Below, piece by piece: positions 47,618-55,079 of a DNA stretch of 60,357 nucleotides. The stretch is from a virus. The notes under the pieces are model-generated. The model was not told the origin of the DNA. It searched no databases and worked only from the letters and a program-made list of their open reading frames with translations. Position 1 is the stretch's first letter; every line of letters begins with the position of its first letter. The stretch spans positions 1 through 60,357 of the IMG/VR virus record IMGVR_UViG_3300044568_001950; one strand, given 5' to 3'. The position numbers and the translations under genes are program-made.

Positions 47618-47673
47618 TCGCCGTATTTATTGCGGCCGGGATAATTTATTTGCTTGACAGGATGCTGGAATAA
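47554..47673 (+). CDS. Possible 39-residue membrane protein in an overlapping frame
   Basis: ATG 47554 opens VWPWLDRTRKRERYRAG followed by a membrane segment FILIAVFIAAGIIYLLDRML. It overlaps the end of the previous gene in another frame and ends just before the next promoter's -10. Basic residues before the hydrophobic segment follow the positive-inside rule, but the ribosome site is poor. Confidence 0.35.
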   Translation: MVWPWLDRTRKRERYRAGFILIAVFIAAGIIYLLDRMLE

Positions 47674-47690
47674 TGTTCTAATTATTCCAG
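47654..47690 (+). promoter_or_regulatory. Promoter with palindrome over the -10
   Basis: TTGACA (47654-47659), 17 bases, TCTAAT (47677-47682). The inverted repeat CTGGAATAAT (47665-47674)/ATTATTCCAG (47681-47690), perfect over 10 bp, spans the -10 and is well placed as an operator or as a leader hairpin at the very 5' end. Confidence 0.65.
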
Positions 47691-47729
47691 CGTCACTAAT
47701 CGGTGGCGCATTTATACAGGAGAATTAAA

Positions 47730-48530
47730 ATGGCAAGATACACTCAAGCCCGTAGTGAAACCGGTTTTTCGCTTGATCAATTGCGCAATATCGCGCCTTC
47801 GATTTTTGCGGAAGAGCCCGCTAGTAAAGTGTCTTCGCGTTATGGCTTTGTCCCCACTGTTAATGTTGTAGAGGAATTACAGGGCCGGGGCCTTGTGCCA
47901 GTATTCGCGGGTCAGACTTTATCGCGCGATATTGATAACCGCGCATTCGCTAAGCACCTGATCCGGTTCCGCCCTCAGTACGCGCCAACGATCGCCAAGC
48001 AGTCGTTGCCCGAAGTGGTCTTAATGAATTCTCACGACGGCTCAAGCGGGTTTAAATTGTGGGCCGGAATTTTCCGCATGGTGTGCTGTAACGGTATGAT
48101 CATCAGCGACAATGTCATGGGCCAAGTGTCCGTTGCGCACCGCTCGAATGCCGCCCAAATTGTGGGCGATCGCTCGATCGGGTTCATGGGCAACATTGAT
48201 CACATCGAAGATCGTATCCAGCGATTCATGGATCGGATCTTATCGCCGCTCGAGCAGGGCCAACTAGCCGAGACCGCAGTGCAATTGCGCTGGGGTAAGG
48301 ATCGGCCCACAGGCCTTGACCATAATTCGCTTTTACTTACTCGCCGTTTTGAGGATGCAGGGGATAGCCTGTGGAATACCTTGAACCGTATTCAAGAAAA
48401 TGTAATTAAAGGCGGAGTTAACCTGAACCGCTCGCGCCGCCAATCAAGCACCCGCGTGTTGCGATCGGTTGGCGATGATGCGCGGATCAATGCGCAATTA
48501 TGGGAAGCGGCTGATGCATTAGTGGTATAA
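47730..48530 (+). CDS. DUF932-family protein
   Basis: 266 residues from ATG 47730 (ATACAGGAG upstream; an in-frame GTG at 47703 lacks a ribosome site). The segments RYGFVPTVNVVEELQGRGLV, LMNSHDGSSGFKLWAGIFRM and CCNGMIISDNVMGQVSVAHR are typical of the DUF932 phage/plasmid family, found in many mobile elements; its biochemical role is not established to my knowledge. Single gene behind its own regulated promoter. Its stop codon overlaps a TATAAT box of the next unit. Confidence 0.8.
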   Translation: MARYTQARSETGFSLDQLRNIAPSIFAEEPASKVSSRYGFVPTVNVVEELQGRGLVPVFAGQTLSRDIDNRAFAKHLIRFRPQYAPTIAKQSLPEVVLMNSHDGSSGFKLWAGIFRMVCCNGMIISDNVMGQVSVAHRSNAAQIVGDRSIGFMGNIDHIEDRIQRFMDRILSPLEQGQLAETAVQLRWGKDRPTGLDHNSLLLTRRFEDAGDSLWNTLNRIQENVIKGGVNLNRSRRQSSTRVLRSVGDDARINAQLWEAADALVV

Positions 48531-48560
48531 TTTAGGAACAGGGCGGCACCCGCCGCCCTG
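48526..48560 (+). promoter_or_regulatory. Promoter-hairpin cassette, copy A
   Basis: TATAAT (48526-48531, preceded by TGG as an extended -10) and then a 9-bp hairpin CAGGGCGGC/GCCGCCCTG (48539-48560, loop ACCC) followed by CTTTT. It can both end upstream transcription and form the 5' hairpin of the 48584 mRNA. GGAGAAAG is the ribosome site. Confidence 0.6.
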
Positions 48561-48583
48561 CTTTTAATACTGGAGAAAGAAGC

Positions 48584-48769
48584 ATGAACAGAAACACCTA
48601 TGTTGGCGATTGGGATCGCCAAGCAATCGCCGCATATATTGCTGATTACGTCATGGAAGAAATGACGCGCGGAAACGTTGAAGTAGATAAGTGGATGATC
48701 CGCGATGCGATCGATGCGTACTTCGGCGGAGCGGCCGAAGACGCGGATTATTCAGGAGAGGCCGCATGA
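48584..48769 (+). CDS. Small acidic protein
   Basis: 61 residues (MNRNTYVGDWDRQAIAAYIA...), helical, with an acidic C-terminus (GGAAEDADYSGEAA). ATGA-coupled to the next gene. Unknown. Confidence 0.65.
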   Translation: MNRNTYVGDWDRQAIAAYIADYVMEEMTRGNVEVDKWMIRDAIDAYFGGAAEDADYSGEAA

Positions 48770-49053
48770 AAACAGTAGAACAAAAAGGCCGCGCCTTTTT
48801 TGATGGACTGCGCAATAAAGAATTTCACTTCTTTGCATCAAGTGTGGCCACTTGGGTAACCGCTACCGATAACCGCACATTGCCCGATGTAATCGAGATC
48901 ATGGAAGACGAGGGCTACATTTATTCCCTGTTCCTGGTCCCAGGTGCCTGGGACAGTAATTATGAGATCCGGCACTACGCGCCCCAGGTAGAGGGCGCGA
49001 TGTTATTGGGCACCTTTACACCGAAAAAACATATTGCACGCAAATCTGCCTGA
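48766..49053 (+). CDS. Small protein of unknown function
   Basis: 95 residues from ATG 48766 (CAGGAGAG upstream). Helix-rich N-terminus, then YIYSLFLVPGAWDSNYEIRH and a beta-like C-terminus. The stop is 2 bases before the TATAAT of the next cassette. Confidence 0.65.
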   Translation: MKTVEQKGRAFFDGLRNKEFHFFASSVATWVTATDNRTLPDVIEIMEDEGYIYSLFLVPGAWDSNYEIRHYAPQVEGAMLLGTFTPKKHIARKSA

Positions 49054-49055
49054 GG

Positions 49056-49089
49056 TATAATTAGGGGACCGGCGGCACTCCGCCGCCGG
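49056..49089 (+). promoter_or_regulatory. Promoter-hairpin cassette, copy B
   Basis: TATAAT (49056-49061) then hairpin CCGGCGGC/GCCGCCGG (49069-49089, loop ACTCC), followed by CATACAGGAGAATGAAATG. Same layout as copies A and C. Confidence 0.65.
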
Positions 49090-49106
49090 ACATACAGGAG
49101 AATGAA

Positions 49107-49445
49107 ATGAAAGCATATCTAATCGATCCGTTTACCAAGACTATATCCATGGTTGAGTATTCGGGGGACTATAACGAGATCTATAAACTTATCGAGTGCG
49201 ACACATTTACTTGCGCCGATTTCAACGAATTTGGCGACACAGTATTTGTTGATGATGAAGGCCTGATTAATGGCAAGGATCAAGAATTTTTCTTGATCGG
49301 TGATTATCCTACGCCACTGGCTGGCAAGGCCTTAGTGCTTGGCACTAATCAGGAGGGTGAATCAGTCGAGCCCAGTATGACGATAGAACAAGTCGCTGTC
49401 CGCGTTGATTGGATCCCGAATATCTACACATATCATTTTGCTTGA
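49107..49445 (+). CDS. DUF3846-like protein
   Basis: 112 residues: MKAYLIDPFTKTISMVEYSG, the DYNEIYKLIECDTF segment, VFVDDEGLING, and PTPLAGKALVLGTN are characteristic of the DUF3846 family seen in phages and plasmids. No known activity. It is flanked on both sides by promoter-hairpin cassettes. Confidence 0.75.
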   Translation: MKAYLIDPFTKTISMVEYSGDYNEIYKLIECDTFTCADFNEFGDTVFVDDEGLINGKDQEFFLIGDYPTPLAGKALVLGTNQEGESVEPSMTIEQVAVRVDWIPNIYTYHFA

Positions 49446-49447
49446 TG

Positions 49448-49482
49448 TATAATTAACGCACTGGGCGGCACTCGCCGCCCAG
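49448..49482 (+). promoter_or_regulatory. Promoter-hairpin cassette, copy C
   Basis: TATAAT (49448-49453) then hairpin CTGGGCGGC/GCCGCCCAG (49461-49482, loop ACTC), followed by CATACAGGAGAATGAAATG, the same 19 bases as in copy B. Confidence 0.65.
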
Positions 49483-49500
49483 CTCATACAGGAGAATGAA

Positions 49501-49680
49501 ATGCAATATCACAATATCGAGTTCGACGGAATAGATCACTCAGACTATCCCGATTTTTGCGATGCCTTTATCTGCTATGCAGAACACGATGACGGCGAGC
49601 CATTGACCGATGCCGAATTAGATCTGCTCAATGATGACGGAGGCTTTGTTCATGAAGCACTCTGGAATCACCTTTTCTGA
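49501..49680 (+). CDS. 59-residue acidic protein
   Basis: MQYHNIEFDGIDHSDYPDFC, then a strongly acidic remainder (AEHDDGEPLTDAELDLLNDD) ending ALWNHLF. Net charge is very negative. Expressed from cassette C. Small acidic phage proteins often mimic DNA; here that is a guess. Confidence 0.65.
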   Translation: MQYHNIEFDGIDHSDYPDFCDAFICYAEHDDGEPLTDAELDLLNDDGGFVHEALWNHLF

Positions 49681-49692
49681 TCGGAGATTAAC

Positions 49693-49968
49693 ATGGCACT
49701 TTATCGCACAACATCAAACCCCAATGTCACCTGCCCTGAGGATCTGTACTCGAGTGATGAACTCGAGCGCATGGATCAGGCCGCCGATCTCGAGATGCAG
49801 ATTGACGCTATCGATCGCCAGCTTCAGGAGATCGACGATCATATGCGCGGCGCAGACATGGCCGGAGATATGCGGACACTATCTGCCCTCGAGTCTAGAC
49901 TTGAGGAATTAGTAGATCTGCAGATAGATCTGCAATTGCAACTTAACAAACTAAACTTTATCGATTAA
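49693..49968 (+). CDS. Coiled-coil protein
   Basis: 91 residues; from about 25 to 88 an almost continuous heptad pattern (LEMQIDAIDRQLQEIDDHMR; LESRLEELVDLQIDLQLQLN). Probably an oligomeric adaptor. The coding DNA contains several CTCGAG and AGATCT-like palindromes. Last gene before a strong terminator. Confidence 0.65.
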   Translation: MALYRTTSNPNVTCPEDLYSSDELERMDQAADLEMQIDAIDRQLQEIDDHMRGADMAGDMRTLSALESRLEELVDLQIDLQLQLNKLNFID

Positions 49969-49989
49969 CTCCTGCCGCGTGAGCGGAGA

Positions 49990-50019
49990 GCCCAGGCGCG
50001 TGAGTGCCTGGGCTTTTTT
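49990..50019 (+). terminator. Rho-independent terminator
   Basis: GCCCAGGC (49990-49997) and GCCTGGGC (50006-50013) with an 8-base loop and six T. It ends the small-gene region before the late operon. Confidence 0.88.
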
Positions 50020-50424
50020 ATTGATACATATGGCACGCAGTGCCATACCCCAGCCCACTATCCACTGTCCAATTCTTTGTATATAAGTAGAAGTGAAAAG
50101 CTATAGGCATAGCCTATTTGTAAAATCTATTCCCTTGGAGGATGGCGGGGGTGGGCGGGCCCGCTTATACTTCTGGAGTCCCTGACAGTTATCACTCCTC
50201 TCCTCGTCTTCCACTTCGCTCCATTCCTCTTTCCACCCCATCAATCAGGCTTCAACCCCTTGGCTCAGTTTCTGCCAGTCAGCCAAGTGTTTCAAACTTA
50301 TCGAGCTAAAACCCACCCCCTTGTTTTCAAAATCAATTTCCGCAAAAATTTTTTGCAAAATTCAAAACTTAGCGTATGCTTGCGTCCATTACGTGCCACC
50401 ACACACGCAGAAAGGGAAAGTACA
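50020..50424. other. Gene-free region upstream of the large terminase
   Basis: About 400 bases without a convincing gene. It holds a perfect hairpin TATGGCAC-GCA-GTGCCATA (50029-50047), a smaller one ATAGGC-ATA-GCCTAT (50103-50117), a G-rich run near 50143-50163, a pyrimidine-rich tract (about 50190-50250) and an A/T-rich end with a promoter at 50353. Location just before the terminase and late operon makes it a candidate for late control or a packaging (cos/pac) site; not demonstrated. Confidence 0.5.
50353..50380 (+). promoter_or_regulatory. Candidate promoter of the late operon
   Basis: TTGCAA (50353-50358), 16 bases, TATGCT (50375-50380), 45 bases upstream of the terminase start. Moderate match to sigma70. 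Confidence 0.5.
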
Positions 50425-51891
50425 TTGTTTCACGGGAAACAAGAGACAGCGGACGAAGAGATCCTAAAGCTGGAGTTGCGGCTTGCACAGATCGAAGCGC
50501 GAGAAAATGCTAGGAATGACTTTCTGGCCTTCGTCAGGTACGTGTGGCCCACGTTCATATGCGGCGAGCACCACAAGATCATGGCCAAGAAGTTCCAGGA
50601 GTTGATCCATGGTGACCTAAAGCGGGTAGTTATTAATATTGCACCGCGTCATGGTAAGTCAGAGCTTACTTCGTATTTGTTCCTCGCCTGGTTAATGGGC
50701 CAAAAACCGGATTCCAAGATCATTCAGGCTACTCACACAGGCGAGTTAGCCCAGCGGTTTGGCCGTAAGGTGCGAAATCTGATGGATTCTGAGGAGTACA
50801 AACAGATTTTCCCTGAGGTTTTGCTGGCAGCGGACTCAAAGGCAGCCGGTAGGTGGGAGACGAACAAGGGTGGGGAGTACTTTGCCGCTGGTGTGGGCGG
50901 GGCGATGACCGGTCGGGGTGCGGATTTCTTGGTCATTGACGATCCGCACTCGGAACAAGACGCATTGTCGGAGACGGCGATGGAAAATTGCTACGATTGG
51001 TACACAGCAGGCCCCCGGCAGCGACTTCAGCCGGGTGGGCGCATCCTGATTGTGATGACCCGGTGGTCAAAAGTTGACTTAACTGGTCGGGTTTTGCAAG
51101 ATGAGGCCAAAAACCCCATGTCTGACAAGTGGGAGGTCATCGAATTCCCGGCAATCATGCCGTCTGGCACGCCTTGTTGGCCAGAATTTTGGAAAGTGGA
51201 CGATTTACTGCGTGTCAAGGCCGCTTTGCCGGTGTCAAACTGGAACGCTCAGTGGATGCAGAACCCTACGGCTGAGGAAGGGGCGATATTTAAGCGGGAA
51301 TGGTGGAAAGTTTGGCCCCATGACAACGTTCCGAAGCTAAAGTACGTTATACAGAGCTACGACACGGCGTATTCCAAGAAGGAAACGGCAGATTTTTCCG
51401 CTATCACGACTTGGGGTGTGTTTCAGCCTGTTGAGGGCGAGGAAGACAACCTGATTTTGTTGGACGCGAAGAAGGGCCGGTGGGATTTCCCAGAGTTAAA
51501 GCGTGAGGCTATGGAGTTGTACAAGTTCTGGGACCCTGATTGTGTGTTAATTGAGGCGAAGGCCTCTGGTTTGCCCTTGACCCAGGAATTACGGCGCACG
51601 GGAATCCCGGTGGTCAATTATTCACCAGGTGGACGCAAAACGGGTACTGATAAAATCAGTCGGGCGAACTCTGTGTCACCAGTTTTTGAAGCGGGGTTCG
51701 TGTGGGCTCCAGACGAACCGTGGGCCGAGGACCTTGTAGAGGAGATGGCTGAATTTCCGTTCGGTGAGCATGATGACTTGACAGATTCGGCAGTTCAGGC
51801 GGTAATACGGTTTAGACAGGGCAACTTTCTTCAGTTGCCCAGTGATTTCATTGAGGAATCGGTTGGCCCCCAAATCCATGAGTACTATTAA
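50425..51891 (+). CDS. terL: Terminase large subunit
   Basis: 488 residues from TTG 50425, chosen because AGAAAGGGAAAG lies about 5 bases upstream; the open frame extends back to 50260 but without a ribosome site and with unlikely residues. ATPase: Walker A APRHGKSE (73-80), Walker B FLVIDDPHS (168-176). Nuclease: YDTAYSKKETADFSA, VLIEAKASG and GEHDDLTDS, the acidic sites of the RNase H-like domain. It pumps DNA into the prohead through the portal. Confidence 0.9.
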   Translation: MFHGKQETADEEILKLELRLAQIEARENARNDFLAFVRYVWPTFICGEHHKIMAKKFQELIHGDLKRVVINIAPRHGKSELTSYLFLAWLMGQKPDSKIIQATHTGELAQRFGRKVRNLMDSEEYKQIFPEVLLAADSKAAGRWETNKGGEYFAAGVGGAMTGRGADFLVIDDPHSEQDALSETAMENCYDWYTAGPRQRLQPGGRILIVMTRWSKVDLTGRVLQDEAKNPMSDKWEVIEFPAIMPSGTPCWPEFWKVDDLLRVKAALPVSNWNAQWMQNPTAEEGAIFKREWWKVWPHDNVPKLKYVIQSYDTAYSKKETADFSAITTWGVFQPVEGEEDNLILLDAKKGRWDFPELKREAMELYKFWDPDCVLIEAKASGLPLTQELRRTGIPVVNYSPGGRKTGTDKISRANSVSPVFEAGFVWAPDEPWAEDLVEEMAEFPFGEHDDLTDSAVQAVIRFRQGNFLQLPSDFIEESVGPQIHEYY

Positions 51892-51893
51892 AT

Positions 51894-54800
51894 ATGGCAC
51901 AACAAAGTAGCCCGGACGTCGATCAGATTCTATCTACTATTCGTCAGGTAGAGTCTAGCAACAACTATGGTGCGCAGGCAAAGGGTTCGTCGGCCTCGGG
52001 CGCGTATCAGTTTATTGATAGTACGTGGCAGGCTTCGACAAAGAAAGCTGGTTTAGGGACCGAGTACTCAAGGGCCAAGGACGCTCCTCCTGAGGTGCAA
52101 GACGCGGTGGCCGCGTTTGCTGTTCGGGACATCTTGAATCGCACGGGCAATGACGTGTCGAAGGTGCCGCTGGTGTGGTATACGGGCAACCCTGAGGGTC
52201 GGATGACCGAGGACGCTCTTCGCGCAAACCAGGGCCTGACTGCGGATAAGTATCAGCAGAAGTGGCTGTCTGTGTTGGGTGGCGGGGCTCCTGCACAAAC
52301 GGCTCAGGCTCCACGGACCACGGCCCAAGGACCAAAGCAGGCAGGCGCTCGTGTGGCGGCTGCTTTTAACCCCAGAGATTTGCCGAGTAGTTATACGTCG
52401 GCGTTGGCGTTGAATTATTTGGCTGACACGGACCCTGAGGGTGTGACCATGAGCAAGGTCAACGAGATGTTGACCGAGATGATGGAAGATGGTGGCGGTG
52501 CGGCAAAGCCTGCTGGGGGCAAGATCCTGCAGCAGTTCGCACAGGCAAAAAGTGCTGATCCGTTCCAGTTTGTTTTGCAGCAAGAAGAGCCTAAGCGTCG
52601 TGCGGTGCCGAGAATGCCAAAGATGTTTGCTGAGGGTGGTGAAGTTGGTGAGCAATACGAGTCCTTAGAGGACGTTATGGCCGCTGCTCCCACGCAGGAT
52701 GAAGAGCAAAGACAGTGGGAGCAGGAGATTCCTGTTCGAGAATTGACACGTCAGTTAAATGAGACAGTGGACAGGTATCGTGCGGGCAGGGCTTCGGAAG
52801 AGGACGTAAAACAGTTTTTTCCGAACTATAGTGATTACGACATTGCTAATATGTTTGGCATGACAGATGCTGGCCAAAGCGGTCCAAGGCCCGAGATCAC
52901 TGCTCAGCCCTTCTTGACTCCTGAAGTATACGATCGAGCCATGAACCGGGGGCGGATGGAACAGTACAATATTGAGCGTGAGATCCGCGAAAAGAGCCCA
53001 AACCAGTATCCGTACAAAAGGGATTTCACTCTTGGGCTGCAGCAGTTTGCTGACGGTGGCGAAGTAGACTACAACCAGATGGCAGAGCAGATGACTGTTG
53101 GAACACTGCCCACGGACCAACGACCAGCCGGTGAAGTGTTTCGGGGGATTGGGCAAGATATCGTGCGTGGAGCGCAGTATTTGCCGTATGACTTAGCGGG
53201 TGCTCCGGTGGACATTGCCACGATGGCGATGAGGCCGTTTGGGTACAACGTCGAGAAACCTGTGGGTGGCAGTGAGTATCTGATTGAGAAAGCTCGGCAG
53301 GCTGGGATTGCCCAGGCACCCACGGGTTCGACTGCAGAAACTGCAACCCGCATCGGTATGGGATTCGTGAACCCTGCGGCAGGAGCAAGGCAGATAGGTC
53401 GTGGGATTGAAGGACTTACAGATGTAGTTACGGCGCCGATTGATCGCGCAAAAATCCGAGCAGCAGCCTCTCGTGCCCCAGAAGATGTTACCTATGACCC
53501 TCTAAGAGAACGGCTAGAGTCGCAAGGAATTTTGTCCTTGGCTACACGCCCGGGCGGAAGTGTTATGTTTGGTGACGAAACCTCACGTAATCTCCTTAAG
53601 CTGCATTTAGATCAGCAACGCTTGGATGAATACGCCCAAGGTGAAATGCCAAAAGCAGGGGCTGAGTTTAGCAATTCGTTTTTAAACTATTTGCCAAAAA
53701 TAGATAAATATATGCAGTTGCAGTATTCAACACCAAATGATCCTTTGCTCATTGCAACTGTAGAAGGCAGATTTAAACCAAAACCTTTTTTGCGCCCCAA
53801 TGATATTTTTAGTTATGACCGAAAAGAAATTTCAAGAATAACTGAAATTCCCTTACAAGACGAAACAAAATTAACTCCTGCCCATGTGAACAAACTTTTA
53901 GAGTTGTCTAAAGCTGGTAATGAAAAAGCTCAAAAAATGGTATTTAGTGGTGCTAATAGGGCTATGTCTTCTTCCGGACGCATAACCCCGCTGCAAATAG
54001 TAGATAGACTAAAAAACACAGAATTTTTTGATGAAGTAAATGCCAATCTTAAAAGTGCTGTTGAAAGTACTTTTTGGAAAGAACTAGGAAAAGAAGAAGA
54101 TATAGTCCCTTTAATGAAAAAATATATTAATCAAAAAGCAATCTCCAATAATGAAGAAGAACAAAAAGCGTTTAACACACTAGAATTTAGAGTTTCGACT
54201 ATCCTAGAAAAAAAAGCGGACGCAGAAAAAGAACTTCAAGCTAAAAACTCTTTGTTTGGTAAATATCCAACCTCAATAAATCTAGTGCGTGATCCAAGGG
54301 AACTTAATGAGGCAATAGAAAATATTCCGGCTATAGCGGAAGAAATTAAAAGAGGAAAACCCGTTTACCAACCTACAAATACTTGGAATTCTCCGTTCAG
54401 AACAGAAGACATATTTGAGTACATGTCAGAAAATGATCCGGCCAAGTGGTCAAAGATGTCTGTCCCAGAATTAATTATTGCATCTTCGGCCAAAGATCCT
54501 GCCTCCGTTACAAGCCCCACAAAAATTGCTAGGATGGCAGATGATGGAGATCCACTAACTGCGGATCAATTAAGAACAGGTACTCAAAGATATATGCCCG
54601 TTAATTCTCCCACTTTGGGGGAAGGCGCCGAATGGCGAGAAATAACTACCAAAGAGGGGCTACGGATTGAGGGTGGGGTGTTACAACATTGCTTAAAAAG
54701 AGAAACAAGCGGTTATTGCAATCGCCTTTTAAACAAAGAGTCTAAATACTTTACTCTACGAGATGCCGATGGGCAGCCTTATGTAAGTATCGAACTTGCA

Positions 54801-55079
54801 AAACCTATCGGCAGAGAAAAAGAAGATGTTCCGTACAGCGTAATTAAACAAGTCAAGGGCTTTAGAAATACTAATACTATTCCTTTATACGGGGAAGAAG
54901 TCTCAGACTTTTTGATGGATTGGCAGAAAAAGTCTGGTGTTAAATTGAGTCCAACGGAAGATAACGATTTTCTTCCTCAAAAATTTAAGCAAAAGACTTC
55001 TTTTGGAATAGAAGCTCCTCCAGAAAATTTTCGCAAGGGCGGCATGGTAGATAAACCTTTATATGATCGGGCAGTGTGA
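51894..55079 (+). CDS. Virion transglycosylase with PcfJ-like C-terminal region
   Basis: 1061 residues. N-terminal SLT domain: IRQVESSNNYGAQAKG (catalytic Glu about 19), SASGAYQFIDSTWQ and VPLVWYTGN. Central part: Pro/Gln-rich linkers with MFAEGGEVGE and FADGGEVDYN. C-terminal about 300 residues: WREITTKEGLRIEGGVLQHC (His932-Cys933), then KYFTLRDADGQPYVSIELAK and YSVIKQVKGFRNTN, resembling the PcfJ pattern of mobile-element proteins. From about 53600 to 55078 the DNA is clearly more A/T- and Lys-rich than its neighbours, suggesting acquisition. Ends FRKGGMVDKPLYDRAV. Probably a packaged and ejected cell-wall-degrading protein. Confidence 0.7.
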   Translation: MAQQSSPDVDQILSTIRQVESSNNYGAQAKGSSASGAYQFIDSTWQASTKKAGLGTEYSRAKDAPPEVQDAVAAFAVRDILNRTGNDVSKVPLVWYTGNPEGRMTEDALRANQGLTADKYQQKWLSVLGGGAPAQTAQAPRTTAQGPKQAGARVAAAFNPRDLPSSYTSALALNYLADTDPEGVTMSKVNEMLTEMMEDGGGAAKPAGGKILQQFAQAKSADPFQFVLQQEEPKRRAVPRMPKMFAEGGEVGEQYESLEDVMAAAPTQDEEQRQWEQEIPVRELTRQLNETVDRYRAGRASEEDVKQFFPNYSDYDIANMFGMTDAGQSGPRPEITAQPFLTPEVYDRAMNRGRMEQYNIEREIREKSPNQYPYKRDFTLGLQQFADGGEVDYNQMAEQMTVGTLPTDQRPAGEVFRGIGQDIVRGAQYLPYDLAGAPVDIATMAMRPFGYNVEKPVGGSEYLIEKARQAGIAQAPTGSTAETATRIGMGFVNPAAGARQIGRGIEGLTDVVTAPIDRAKIRAAASRAPEDVTYDPLRERLESQGILSLATRPGGSVMFGDETSRNLLKLHLDQQRLDEYAQGEMPKAGAEFSNSFLNYLPKIDKYMQLQYSTPNDPLLIATVEGRFKPKPFLRPNDIFSYDRKEISRITEIPLQDETKLTPAHVNKLLELSKAGNEKAQKMVFSGANRAMSSSGRITPLQIVDRLKNTEFFDEVNANLKSAVESTFWKELGKEEDIVPLMKKYINQKAISNNEEEQKAFNTLEFRVSTILEKKADAEKELQAKNSLFGKYPTSINLVRDPRELNEAIENIPAIAEEIKRGKPVYQPTNTWNSPFRTEDIFEYMSENDPAKWSKMSVPELIIASSAKDPASVTSPTKIARMADDGDPLTADQLRTGTQRYMPVNSPTLGEGAEWREITTKEGLRIEGGVLQHCLKRETSGYCNRLLNKESKYFTLRDADGQPYVSIELAKPIGREKEDVPYSVIKQVKGFRNTNTIPLYGEEVSDFLMDWQKKSGVKLSPTEDNDFLPQKFKQKTSFGIEAPPENFRKGGMVDKPLYDRAV

